The translations under genes and the position numbers were made by a program. From positions 2,232,001-2,296,000 of the forward strand of contig JAZGTN010000059.1 in NCBI GenBank assembly GCA_037783415.1: a stretch of 64,000 nt of DNA, read 5' to 3'. The stretch is from Leptasterias polaris. Taxonomy: Eukaryota > Echinodermata > Asteroidea > Forcipulatida > Asteriidae. Positions 33,370-64,000 of the stretch are shown here, in pieces. Position 1 is the first letter of the stretch; the number at the start of each line of letters is the position of its first letter. The notes under the pieces were generated by a model. The model was not told where the DNA came from. It saw nothing but the letters and a program-made list of their open reading frames with translations, and did no database searches.

Positions 33370-34549
33370 ACGGTCTTCTTGTATTTCTTATGGCTCTTCG
33401 CATTGCAACACTTAACACCGCAGGGTGTTCAGGCGAACTTAAAAATATCAGTGTCAAGACTTATGTCGATGTTACTCTTCATAATCCTGACGTCGTTCTC
33501 CTGCAGGAAACCTATGGTCTAACCGAAAGTTCCTCGTGTTGGGAACACTGGCCTTATCACATCCACTGCGCGCAGGGTCATTCGCGTGGGATTGGTGTAC
33601 TTTGATTAAAAAAAGCTGTAATTTCAATATTATTACTTGTTGTACCATTTTCAACAGTCACATTTTGTATCTTAAAATAGACATCGATTCCGTCTTGCAC
33701 CATATTTGTAACATCCTCATTCCTCAGACGGACAGTCTTGCTTTTGATTGTATTGATTCTTTACTTGCTCACTGTACCGAGCATAATGACGGGTTTGTTG
33801 TACTCGGAGGTGATTTTAATTGTACTTCTAACCCTATTCTTGATCGCTTTTGTACCGTTAAAGAGCAACGATATAAAGTCGCCCAGGCTTTAGAAAATTC
33901 TTTTCATCAGCTGAGTGTTAGTGACGTCTGGCGGAGGCAAAATCCCACTAGGTGCGAATACACCTGGTTCCGTAATAATCCTGCTAGAGGTTCTTTGTCC
34001 AAATCCAGACTGGACACATTTTTAATTTCTGATGCTCTTTTGCCTTCAGTGTCTAGGCAAATGTATCCGTGTGCCATTTCTGATCATAGTGCCGTCTGCC
34101 TCGAACTCAAAATCTCGCCCCCCAGGCGGAGGGGCAGTTCGCACTGGCATTTTAACAACTCTCTCCTTGAAAATAAAGATTACACTGACGCAATTTTCCC
34201 CTTTCTCAAGCAATGGCACCAACAAAAGTCTAACTACAGTGATATTCGCACTTGGTGGGACTTTGGCAAATGTCACATTAAAAGCCTATCCCAGCTGTTT
34301 GGCGCTAAAAATGCTGAAACCAAGCGGCAAACTTTTAAAAACCTGAACGATAGTATCGAGACACTTCAATCCTCCCCAGAATTGTCTTCTGACACTCAGC
34401 AGGTCCTTAGTGAACAACGAAATGCACTTCGTTTACTTTATGAACAAGAATTGCTCAGGGTGCCCTCATCCGAGCCCGTTTTATGTGTAATAATGAAGTG
34501 GACGCTTCGTCCAGCTTTTTCTTCGGTATGGACAAATCGGATTCGATGA
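33366..34549 (+). pseudogene. LINE ORF2, endonuclease domain (frameshifted)
   Basis: It starts MNGLLVF...LRIATLNTAG, the usual APE-endonuclease opening, with LLQET carrying the metal-binding glutamate. The frame shifts near 33602 (GIGVL then stop). The domain continues in the next frame with GGDFNC, SRLDTFLISD and ISDHSAV, the DFN, LD and SDH motifs of the fold. It then runs into the linker before the RT. The endonuclease nicks target DNA to prime reverse transcription. All motifs are present but not in one frame. Confidence 0.8.
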
Positions 34550-36997
34550 GTAAACACATTTCCCAAATTCGGCTTTCCTCTGGCACTGTCGCAGACAATC
34601 CCAGTGAAATTAACTCTCATAATGATTCTATTCTGTTGGGCTCTCTACCGGTTTCCTGCAGGAGAGCAATAGTCACACTCCTTCCCCAAAAAGGAGACCT
34701 CCTAGATATAGCGAACTGGCACCCTGTGTCTTTATTGAATATTGATTACAAGATTTATGCTAAAGTCATGACGAACAGACTCAAGAAAGTCATCGACCAA
34801 GTTGTTCATCGTGATCAAAGTTACTCGGTGCCCGGGCGCTCTATCTATGACAACGTTAATCTCATCAGGGACAGTCTTTTGTATTGTAATTCTAAAAATA
34901 TTCCCCTGGCTCTTTTAAATCTAGATCAAAAAAAAGCCTTTGACAATGTGGATCATGATTACCTTTTCAATACTTTGAAGGCAATGGGCTTCGGCCAGCG
35001 CTTCATTTCTTATGTTCAGGTCATGTATCAAAACGCTGAGAGTTTAATCAAAGTGGCTGGTTCTCTCACCTCCCCCCTCTCGTTTCAGAAAGGAATCAGA
35101 CAGGGGTGCCAGCTCTCAGGACTGCTTTACTCGATTGCCATTGAGCCTTTCCTACACACGCTCCGCCTTAAACTCAATGATTTCGGTTTAAAATCTCCTT
35201 GCAACAGTGAGAATGCTATTGTTGTATCCGCCTACGCGGATGATATCACAATTTTTATCACGCATGATCGAGGATTCAACATTGTCAGAGATGCCTATCA
35301 ATATTGTTCAGCCAGGCCTCTGCTGCTCGTTTAAATCTAACTAAATCCCAGGGTCTGTGGGTCGGATCATGGATCTCTAGGACTGATCACCCCCTAGGAC
35401 TGATCACCCCCTTAGCTGATAGCTAATCAAATTGTTCAATGGAATAATGATGGTTTGACTTTCCTTGGTATTCAGCTTGGTAATTCTAATCATTTTATCA
35501 AAAAAAAACTGGCAAGAGTGTCGGAAAAAACTTGACAAGAGCATCTGGAGCTGGAAGCGGTTTTCTTTTAAGATGTCTCTTAAAGGCCGGGTGCTGATAG
35601 CTAATCAAATTGTGTCTTCTAAACTCTTTCACACCCTCGCCACCTTGTCTCCTCCTCAAGATATCCTGAACGAATTCCAAGGAAAGTTGAACGATTTCAT
35701 ATGGAACGGGGAAGGCACTGGTTGAGAAAATCGGTTCTGTATCAAAACCCGGACAGAGGGGGCTTGGGACTTATCTTTCTCCAGGCACGTTTACTCACAT
35801 TCCGTTTCAACTTATTGCGTTCTTTCCTCAAACATCCTCTCCATCACCCTTCCTTTGATTTTATCAGTTATTACTTTCGTCAGTATACCGCAAACTCGGG
35901 TTCGATCGTGAACTCTTCACTACCACTATTGACTCCAAATTTTTCCCCCATCTCCGTTTCATTGTGATCTTATGCGTGCCTGGTTAGAAATAGGTGCTCG
36001 AGTGGCAACACAACCCAGTGATTTTTCTTCCTTTGTTAATTTACCTCTTAATAGTTTGTTTTTCACTGAGCTAGACAGGGATCGGAGGCCTCCTGCCCCG
36101 CGGCTTATGGAGTGTGGGATCCGACTCGTCAAACACCTGCTGGATGACAACACTGGCGCGTGGCTACCTCCAGAAAAGTGCCCAAAGACGTCGACTCTCA
36201 GAACATCGGCCCGATGTCTATCCAACGACTTGGTAATGATGCGCCATATGATTTGTAAAGTATCCTCCCTTTTCAATGATAAGGGATGCCTGCCTGGCCT
36301 GGCCAATCCTCAAGCTCTGTCCCCCGCTGTCGCTCTTCCACCGGCTGTTATTTTTGGGACAGATATAGATGGCCTGACAACACCCACAAAGAACATTTAC
36401 CGAAAAATTAACGACAGCATCAACTCCCTTCCGGATAAAACAACTACCCACTGGCATGACAACGGATACGTCGACAAAGACACAAACTTCAATTGGAAAG
36501 AGACCCACCGTCTTCCCACCTCCAAAAATGAAGGCGATATTCAGTTTAAACTGTTCCACAACATATTGCCATCATTACCTGTTCTTCACCACATCAATGC
36601 CGACCACTCCCCGCTGTGCGGGTGGTGTGGTGAAAAAGGAACAATACCACACCTCTTCATAACCTGTCCTCAAATACAACCGTCTCTAAATCTGCTTCAC
36701 AGTCTCCTTCAACGTCTTCTTCCACAGGCTACACTGAATTTCGACAACTACTGGGCACTCATCCCACACGCCAGGGGCCGCGGGAGGGAGGTCGTCCGTC
36801 TCTGCAATTATCTTATCATTAGTCTGAAATCCGTTATCTACTGGCTCTATTTAAATTCCGTTTTTGCTAACCCTTTGGTTGTATGGCGGAACCGTATTCA
36901 GCATAAAATTCTTGCCGACTGGTATTATACAAAGTATCCAATAACTTTCAAATTTTCCAGAAAACATGGGACATCCATAACGCCATTTTCACTCTAA
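34483..36997 (+). pseudogene. LINE ORF2, reverse transcriptase and C-terminus (broken)
   Basis: The frame changes near 34480. A stretch normally holding the KSPGxDGL region is missing around 34620, so the sequence jumps to LPVSCRRAIVTLLPQKGD. RT motifs follow: LNLDQKKAFDNVDH with the first catalytic aspartate, IRQGCQLSG, and YADDITIF with the catalytic pair. The frame breaks again near 35320, with a short local duplication (ACTGATCACCCCC, 35381-35411), and again near 35725 and 35967. The last frame (35972-36997) carries LCGWCGEKGTIPHLFITC, a CCHC-type zinc knuckle common at the C-terminus of L1/Tx1 ORF2. Confidence 0.8.
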
Positions 36998-37217
36998 CGG
37001 AACAAAAAATCACTTGGTTTATTTAAATAATTGTGTCTCTCTACAGTTCATGCGTATGTCGCGTGTTCACTCAGTATTCACTGTGTTTCTTGCTTAACCC
37101 ATATGTTGTATTTCTAATGTTGTGCTTTTTCTTGTTATTGCTGTATTTTTCAATTGAAATTGTCTTTTTAAGTTGTATGTATTGATTTAATATTGTTTAG
37201 ACAATAAATTTTCAATT

Positions 37218-38089
37218 GAAAAGTCAAAAGTCCATGATACCATCAACTTCCTTATTTATTGTTAATAACCACACGTTTTTAGAACCCCCCAGGTAAAACA
37301 AGGACTGCTTTCGTTAGGGGCCGTCCCTGGATGGGTGGAGGTGTGGTACATGACAGCCTGGCAATAGGCTGTTGGGTTTGCGGGGAGAGGGGGTGGGGGA
37401 GGTACTTTGAAGGGGGAAAATGTAGTATTGATTCCAAGACTGTCAGTGCTGTTAAGAATTCAGATTTGTATGTACGTGTTTCTTAATTTTGAGCAATCTC
37501 TTTGATTTTATTATTGGCGACGTAAGGGATACAACTCATCGCGGATACAACCACACAAAGACTACAACAAAAACGATCGATCTGTTCATTATGACCAGAT
37601 CGATTCCCAGTGTTTACACTGATATTTTCATGACATGATTGGTTACCCAACCCAGCTGATAATCGTGACTGGAATTGTATATCAATAATTATATCAAAAC
37701 AAAATGAAGCGATAAAAGCAGCGACACTAGGCTAGAAGCAGAGTAAGTGCAACAACATTACTTAAAACAAAAGTAAAGCAAGACACCATATAAAAACAAG
37801 TACATAGAGCAAATTTCTGTACTCAGGCATCTCTTAAGATCGTCCCAAGTTATAAATATTGCTAAAACAACTTGTACACGTCTTGAGTTTATACGATCAC
37901 GAGGGACGTATTTCATAGAGCTGCTCAAGGTTGGGTCAGACTTTGGCAATGACCATGAATTTTGTATTATAACTTTTATCCGAAAGCCTCTTTGTTATAA
38001 AGAATGCAATGGAAGTAAGCATCCCTCGAATTTATTTTTAGTCTGGGGCCCTCGTTGCTTAGATCCGCTTTCAACTCGCAAAACGTAAT
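37218..38089. other. non-coding stretch
   Basis: No gene recognised. G-rich low-complexity sequence lies near 37380-37420. Confidence 0.4.
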
Positions 38090-38500
38090 GCTTTAGTTTT
38101 TTGTTGAAAATACCAACGGCAAAGTATACCATCGGTTTTTGGAAGCGTTCGATTGTTTTAATCCTATACAGATGTTTATGTATACAATCAAACTAACCTG
38201 TGGAAATTTCATTTCAAAAAGTGGTCGCATTTTTGAGATATCGCCGAAAATCCGGAGCGAATATGTCCACGTAGTGGAAGAATAATCCCTAATAGGAATA
38301 CACAATCTGAGAAGGCGTTTCTGACAGAAACGTTTCTCAGATTCAAATTTGGGAGCATAAAAACTGATTATATGTTTACCTAATCACAAAACTTCGAAGT
38401 GAAATGTTTCTCAAAATGCTTTAAAGCTGTTGTAGGCTTCTAACCAGTAGGTTTTTAAATTTTATTGCCATTCATTTTAAGAGTGCTTAGCAAACGTATT
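38090..38500 (-). repeat. dispersed hairpin repeat, inverted distant copy
   Basis: Its reverse complement aligns with 14030-14400 and 18840-19190: GGTATACTTTGCC, GATTAAAACAATCGAA, CGCTCCGGATTTTCGG, the hairpin AATCTGAGAAACGTTTCTG and CATTTTGAGAAAC occur in the same order. Being 20 kb away and inverted, it shows the family is mobile or dispersed. The type (SINE or MITE) is unresolved. Confidence 0.7.
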
Positions 38501-38897
38501 CATTCCCTTTAACAGTGTTTTTGCCGTTTTCTTAATAAGTGCAACCCGTATCGCTGAAACGTACACAGTTGACTTTTATTGTATCTTTATTGATAACTTG
38601 GCCAATAAATTAGCAATTTAACATTGGCAAAAACCGAAAGAAGAATCTATAAGCAGAAAATGTTGCGTTAGTCAAGATATGGTACAGTAATTTAGGCTGA
38701 TTATTTTAGTAAAGCATAATGTTTTTGTGCCTAAAAATATAATCTCCTTTTTGCTTAAAACTTACTGCCTTTTACATTCATCATGTCCGGATATTCAATA
38801 AATCATCTTTAGGTTCACGTTCAAAAGAATTGAGCAGACAAACACAATTTTGAATTCTTTGTCTGGGAATAATTTTGACTGTTCTCAAATAACAAGT

Positions 38898-39055
38898 CCT
38901 GTGGTCGATTTCATGCAAAGCACTAAGATTCATCTTAAGATGAGTTATCAGTATTACCATCATAGTGATTTGTATTGTGACATCACTCTTTGCTAAGCAA
39001 CTGCGATGGATTTGCAGTTACGATCAATCTTAACTCTTTGTGAAATCGAGCCCTG
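38898..39055. mobile_element. MITE of the TTTCACAAAG family
   Basis: The left end TGGTCGATTTCATGCAAAGC and the right end TCTTTGTGAAATCGAGCCC are imperfect inverted repeats. Interior landmarks are GATTCATCTTAAGATGAG and TATTGTGACATCAC. Related copies or pieces are at 43838-43916, 55960-56322, 32788-32916 and about 16822. Confidence 0.7.
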
Positions 39056-41207
39056 GTAACACAATTCCACCAAATGAAACCGAGAACGTTTCTACCAGCA
39101 GACGCTCGCAGCAGGTATTTTATGGTGTCAGAGTATCTTTGGGTAAACTATTTACCCCCCCCCCCCCTGTTTTTAATTTCTTTAATTTCCTCCTTTTGGC
39201 TGCGGGTGGAGGGAGAAAAACCTCAGTGCCGCACTAGTTAATATAAATTTATATTTGTTTACAACATTGACAAACATCCCAGTCGGCATCGAGCGTCATA
39301 AAATTAACTGAGTTGGCACGAACTTGCCCTTTAGAGGTGGCATTGATTTAAAATGATGTAATGTTTGTTTCGGGTACGTATGTAGCTTTATCAATGAGGG
39401 GTAATTTTTAAAGCTTCATTTTGTACTATTATGATAAATTATTGGACTTTGGACTTTAAGTGTTAATTGTCACAAAAAACTGCCTATGTTCGTCCACTGT
39501 TATTCACGCACAATAAAACAGAGCTATGCCACGAATCACAGAGGTGTATCTAGAGGGGTGTCACATGACATAAGGACCGGGTTTGACTATTCGCTGCTTG
39601 CACGGATCCGCCATGTGCGTGTAGAGCCTCGACTCCATGGTTCATTTATATTTATGTGTCTGTTTGGTTGAAAGTGTCATTATTACATTACCGTGACAAT
39701 GCTTTTATTTATACTGCTGTCCCCAATTCCAGGCTGCTCTACACCTAAGAATGGCTGAGCGTACAAAGAGTGAATTTCTAGCTAAGCAGAAAGACTCAAA
39801 TGCTGCACAAGAAAACTAATTTGATATAGGCTAACAATGATATTACTCAAATGAAATAAAAAAACTAAAAAAAACGTTAACAAATAATTCCTTGAAGACA
39901 ATTACATTTTTTGTGACTGTTTATAAGCGCCATAAAAGAGAAATTGGACAATATATATTGATTTTGACTTTCTCCAATAAAATAAAAAGAAAAGCAAAAC
40001 CAAGAGATGATTTAGCACATTTTTGCCATCACAAAATCACACTTAATTTGATATTAATTTAGGGGGCACATCTTGCCCATTAAAACTGCAGTTTGCCTAT
40101 GCATTTTTCTTGAACAATCCCTTTTTCAGTGCTCTTGTTGTTTACTATTTTTTCTATTATCACAATCTGACCTGGAGGTAAAAACAGTTAAATTACACCT
40201 AGTACCTACTTTTAACTTTATTGGAGGTGAGGAGAGCAAGGCAACAACATATATATATATTTTTGTTGATGTATCGAACCATGGCCAGGGGTAAAGGGTT
40301 CTGAGCATTATGCCATTAACCCTGTCAACTCGAGCCTACCGATACAATAATTCAAATATGAAATCGAAAATTGGCAGCAGGTTTTTCCAAAAACCTTGTG
40401 GGATGCAAAAGTTATGTATAAATGTAGCCCTTTAGACAAGCTTTATAGTGCTGTATGTTAGCTGGTTTATGAGAAGTAAACCAGTCAGTTTAATAAATAA
40501 CCTGAGCACAAAATGACCAACTGAAAAAAAGAAGAAAGAGTTTAATTGTAAAGGTGGGCCTTGTGGGGCGGGGTTGTGGAAGTGTGGGAGGGGAGGGGTT
40601 CACTTACTTACCAGAGTCCTTTTGTAGGCTTTGCAGTGCATGGTCAACTCCGTAGTTGTGACTGTGCCATACCCTCGATGACAGCACAGATGTTGGGGAT
40701 GCCATTTCATGATGGTCCACCCAATCCAACTTGGTTTGGACTCAATGTTATTCCAAGTTTGCCTCATCTTAAAATCAAGCACTCAAGGAACCACACAAGG
40801 TTTTTTTGAGGTTCATATGAAGTCCACACAGAGCAGTTGGAGCAAGGCATTAACACTTACAGGACAGGGTCCATACATGAGAGGGTCCATCAGGTAATGT
40901 TCCTTTCAATCCACCAATGATCAGTTGGATTAATCCCCTGTAATAATAATTACAAGCACACACACAACGGATTTAAATTTGTCTGCTCTATAATTTAATT
41001 CTAAAGACTGTTTGTATACAAAAGTATTTGATACAAAAGAAACACATTCTCTGATGACAAAAAGTAAATACCACCATTCCTAATGTTGTGCACTCGCCAA
41101 ATTTGAAAAAAAAATTGAGCCATTGCACCACCTGTGTAAGCTGACGTATGCTTTTGTGTGTTTTGATTGGTCCATAGTGCTGGTGCTGGTCGCGCTTGCG
41201 CGTTGTC
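39056..41207. other. non-coding stretch
   Basis: No gene recognised. It contains C runs (39156), an AT dinucleotide run (40248) and a short ATAATAATAATT tract (40941). Confidence 0.4.
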
Positions 41208-41238
41208 TATGCCGTGCGTGTAAATTACGCACGGCATA
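41208..41238. repeat. short perfect inverted repeat
   Basis: TATGCCGTGCGT (41208-41219) and ACGCACGGCATA (41227-41238) form 12-bp arms around a 7-base loop. It could form a hairpin; the significance is unknown. Confidence 0.6.
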
Positions 41239-41661
41239 TATCATAACTCTCCTCCATCGGCAAAAAAAGAAAAGAAGATAACTTGTGTGAGTTTGTCGTC
41301 GAACAAATTGTGCATCCAGACACAAATGGCATGGTCGAGAGTCTGTTTGCGAGTTTATAGCCCAGGCAGCGGTGGTTTTCGCAGGCTCGAACTCCTCGTC
41401 AGGCTTAGTCTCAGACGACTTAGAAGTTGTAGTAAATTACAACTAACAAATATTTGTAGTCGTCATTCTTTAAAAAAAATTGGTTTTTACTCCAACTTCT
41501 AAGTCTATCATACGGTCATATCATTCATAAGCAAGCCATGAACACTCAGCTATATTTTACTCACCCTAACCACTAGTTTTACTTCCAGCTGAAGTTTAGG
41601 AGATAAGCTTCAATCATGTTTTCATGATCCATTTTATGCCTCGAAGTTTCCTAACTTCAGG

Positions 41662-41716
41662 TGTTTGACATAGTATTTTTTTTACGCTGAGCGTAAAAAA
41701 AATACTATGTCAAACA
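41662..41716. repeat. perfect 26-bp-arm palindrome, about 560 bp upstream of SEL1L
   Basis: The arms begin TGTTTGACATAGTATTTT and end in TTACGC. They are perfectly inverted around a TGA spacer, giving a 55-bp hairpin with eight T and eight A in the arms. No mismatch is visible. Confidence 0.9.
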
Positions 41717-42154
41717 ACATGCCCGCCCTCTGTAGTTAGATGTTAGCGTAATAGTCTGGCTGCATTCTGCTCAAGGTACCAGACTGTATAAATGCTATAT
41801 GTGGCAGTAGTTCATTGGCCGAATGGTTTGAGTAGCTCTATAGAGTGCATACAATTTTGACCAATGAAACGAGATGTAATAAAACATTTAGGTAAGAGTA
41901 AAACGTACACATATAGGCAGTGCTATCTGTCTGCATTTATTTTCTGGTGTTTATGTGTACACTGTGACTGAGTTAGTACTCGATATTTGTTGGGGGAAAA
42001 AATGCAAATTGTTTCACCGTTTGTGACCCCGAAATGATACACAAGAGCTTGTGGAGTACAGTTCTTATGTTATGAATTCGATATGTTTTGCTGGAGGTAA
42101 ATTACAGCTATTATAATCTCGTCGAGTCCAACAAAACAGTGAAAATTTGTCATC

Positions 42155-42162
42155 TGACGTGA
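42155..42162 (+). promoter_or_regulatory. candidate UPR element upstream of SEL1L
   Basis: TGACGTGA matches the UPRE consensus TGACGTGG/A bound by XBP1/ATF6-type factors, 118 bp before the SEL1L start codon. SEL1L is a known unfolded-protein-response target in vertebrates, so the site is plausible, but an 8-mer match alone is weak evidence. Confidence 0.4.
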
Positions 42163-42279
42163 CCGTGTTATGAATTGAAAGCTAAGTTGTACTAGCACTA
42201 GGCCTACTACTAGCTACTACTCTGTCTGATCTGGTGTTACTTAAGTTAGCAGAAGACTTTATGTAGAAAGGAGTTCATT

Positions 42280-62212
<19,933 letters not shown>

Positions 62213-62469
62213 TAACCCTTCAACTTTGTTTTTACTGACAATAATGCAAGATAAAATTCCTGATATTTTCCCCATATTTATTAATCAAACACTGATTGGT
62301 CCAGAAGTGGTCATGTGATACAGTTAGATTGGTTTAGAAGTGGTCATGTGGAGCAGTTGAGACAAGCTGATTGGTCTAGAAGTGGTCATGGGGTACAGTT
62401 GAAACAAGTTGATTGGTCTAGAAATATTCATGTGGCACAGTTGAGACAAGCTGTATGATCTAGAGGTGG

Positions 62470-62650
62470 TTATGTATGTCATTACGATTGTCATTATTTA
62501 CACTACAGTATGTCATTATTTACAATTCAGTTTTTTATTCTTTACACTACAGTTTGTCATTATTTACATTATACAGTTTGTCATTCTTTACACTACAGTT
62601 TGCCATTCTGTACACTATAGTATGTCGTTCTTTACACTACAGTTTGTTAT
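62470..62650. repeat. 22-bp minisatellite, left part
   Basis: Units like TTTGTCATTCTTTACACTAC(AG) repeat with variants. The array resumes at 63355 after an inserted element. Confidence 0.85.
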
Positions 62651-62651
62651 A

Positions 62652-63354
62652 GACTGTGCAAGTCTTGCGCGCATTCGAACTTCCGGGACCATAGTGGTCC
62701 CAACCATATGGAGTTTTACGTGGGCGAGATTTTGTTTCGTCAATTATTTTAGTTTAACGTAGTTTGTGACCTAGAAAATTATACATGTTGTTGGGAACGC
62801 AATACTAAGTGATAACAAAATATGAAAGTAAAACCAATTCAACAATATAACGAAGAAAACCCGAGAATTAAACTTGACCTCAGCTTCCGGTTATTGCAAA
62901 AAATTAAGAATTTTGTGCTCACCTCCGATCATAAAACTTATGTAAAAGCTTGTTTTGGATGCGCGATTATAATCGCCAGATGCTGTAATTGCAAAGCAAA
63001 CCCTTTTCATTGCAGTCTATGGTGTTGAGGCGTCGGCATTCCTCTTTAAACTGCGATACGGGTCAATTTAAAACCCGTTTGACCTTCACGAATCTGCGTA
63101 AGGGGTTTCTAAAAAGTTAACATCAAAAAAGCATCCTTGTCCCAGAGTTTTAATTTGTTTTTAATAATAATTAACACACTTTGGCGTATTTTTTTAAAAA
63201 GCTAAAACTAATTTCATGAAATTGTAATGATTTATTTTTGTTGTTCAGATTTTGTCATGAGATATAATTTAAAACAAAGATTTGATTTCAGAAATAAAAA
63301 TGTTCTTCGTTTGACGTGTTTTCTCGTTCGGATACGCGCGAGACTTGCACAGCC
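62652..63354. mobile_element. 703-bp TA-flanked element inside the minisatellite
   Basis: The left end GACTGTGCAAGTCTTGCGCG and the right end CGCGCGAGACTTGCACAGCC are inverted with two mismatches. TA flanks both (62650-62651, 63355-63356). Joining the outer flanks restores a minisatellite unit. There is no transposase frame; the TA site suggests Tc1/mariner-type mobilisation. Confidence 0.85.
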
Positions 63355-63452
63355 TATTCTTTACACTACAGTTTGTCATTCTTATTATATCATTATTTAC
63401 ACTAAAGTTTGTCATTTTGTACACTACAGTTTGTCATTCTTTACACTACAGT
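63355..63452. repeat. 22-bp minisatellite, right part
   Basis: Continuation of the array at 62470-62650 (TTTACACTACAGTTTGTCAT units). Confidence 0.85.
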
Positions 63453-64000
63453 TCAGGGCTCGATTTAACCACTAGCCCAGCGTACAATCACTAGTCAAGA
63501 GTGCTGCGGGCTAGTCAAACGTGCTTCTAGGTAGCCCGGGCGGGCTAGTCAGAAATTACCAATGCAAACTTGTCCATTGCTACACACCAACGTAATAAAA
63601 TCATCTCGAAAAGTGCCGCAAAATGCTGACCACATTGCGATCACAATGTACACAACGCACGATCCCATGCGACACACACAAGCATATTGTTTCCAATTCA
63701 CAGGCTTGTAGTCTTCGCTATTTCGTTACTGTGCGTGCAACAATAAATGCAAGAAACATTGAACACTAGAGGGCATTTCAAACTGATGTGATAGCGCGAA
63801 AGTAATCGCCCTCTATTGATGAAATTACGCTATAGCATACAAAAACCGTAACAAACGCCTTGACCAAATAATTAACCTGTTTGCGCATGCTCAAGAAAAG
63901 CGGTTATTCCCCGACATTGCAATAATATTCTTCGCTGGTGTGCGCGCTCGCCATATAAACAGCATTGTCGTTGCTGGTACTCACGCACAATCCGTCGGCA
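63453..64000. other. intronic/non-coding stretch at window end
   Basis: No further SEL1L exon is found. CAGGGCTCGATTTAACCACT (63455) looks like the end of a dispersed repeat, with several GGGCTAGTCA copies following. The other end is not recognised. Confidence 0.4.

Larger units (their letters stand above)
33061..37217 (+). mobile_element. degenerate non-LTR retrotransposon (Tx1/L1-like LINE)
   Basis: On the + strand, in order: the end of an ORF1, an APE-type endonuclease, a reverse transcriptase with YADD, a C-terminal zinc-knuckle region, and an AATAAA-containing 3' end (37203). Several frameshifts and at least one internal deletion break ORF2, so this copy cannot transpose. The order endonuclease-RT-CCHC and the phrase LLNIDYKIYAKVMTNRLKKV in the RT are typical of L1/Tx1-clade elements. 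The 5' boundary is not defined and target duplications were not found. Confidence 0.85.

Noticed and set aside
62822..63028. A 68-residue Cys-rich open frame inside the TA-flanked element
   Set aside because: It has no transposase or other motif and no start or splice support. It is probably chance.

Overview
This is animal (metazoan) nuclear DNA: intron-split genes with GT-AG junctions, long AT-rich non-coding stretches, many short inverted-repeat transposons, LINEs and minisatellites. The gene content (a tandem family of orphan rhodopsin-class receptors and a SEL1L gene) fits a marine deuterostome invertebrate. My best guess is an echinoderm or another ambulacrarian, but nothing in the window proves it.

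Left part (about 1.2-31.8 kb): a tandem cluster of paralogous class A GPCR genes, all on the + strand and all built from two coding exons. Exon 1 carries TM1-TM5 and exon 2 carries TM6, TM7 and the tail, joined by a phase-1 intron. Two loci have intact reading frames (B, 13264-16049; D, 30270-31782). Two are near-complete but frameshifted in TM5 (A, 2487-5462; C, 21261-22699). One is a deleted exon 1 only (E, 18275-18774), and four are short relics (1206-1380, 1393-1680, about 5643, about 29276). The E and C blocks are a segmental duplication of about 2.2 kb that includes the upstream DNA. Comparing paralogs gives empty-site evidence for a LINE insertion in the B intron and a MITE insertion upstream of C.

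Middle (about 22.7-42 kb): mostly intergenic. It holds an unexplained cluster of GTAA/TTAC-type 15-mers (24.4-28.2 kb), a dead Tx1/L1-like LINE (33.06-37.2 kb), a dispersed hairpin repeat also present in the receptor introns, and a perfect 55-bp palindrome at 41.66 kb.

Right part (42.28 kb to the window end): the 5' portion of SEL1L, the Sel1-repeat adaptor of the HRD1 ER-associated degradation complex. Twelve exons are placed with fully consistent phases (858 codons so far); the 3' end lies outside the window. Exon 2 alone encodes about 503 residues of glutamine-rich sequence. The introns are crowded with minisatellites and transposons. They include an intact-looking piggyBac element (51568-54540) that landed inside an array of about 108-bp units, each copying the 3' splice site and start of exon 8. 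They also include a 1.35-kb inverted-repeat element beginning 5 bp beyond the exon 11 splice-donor hexamer.
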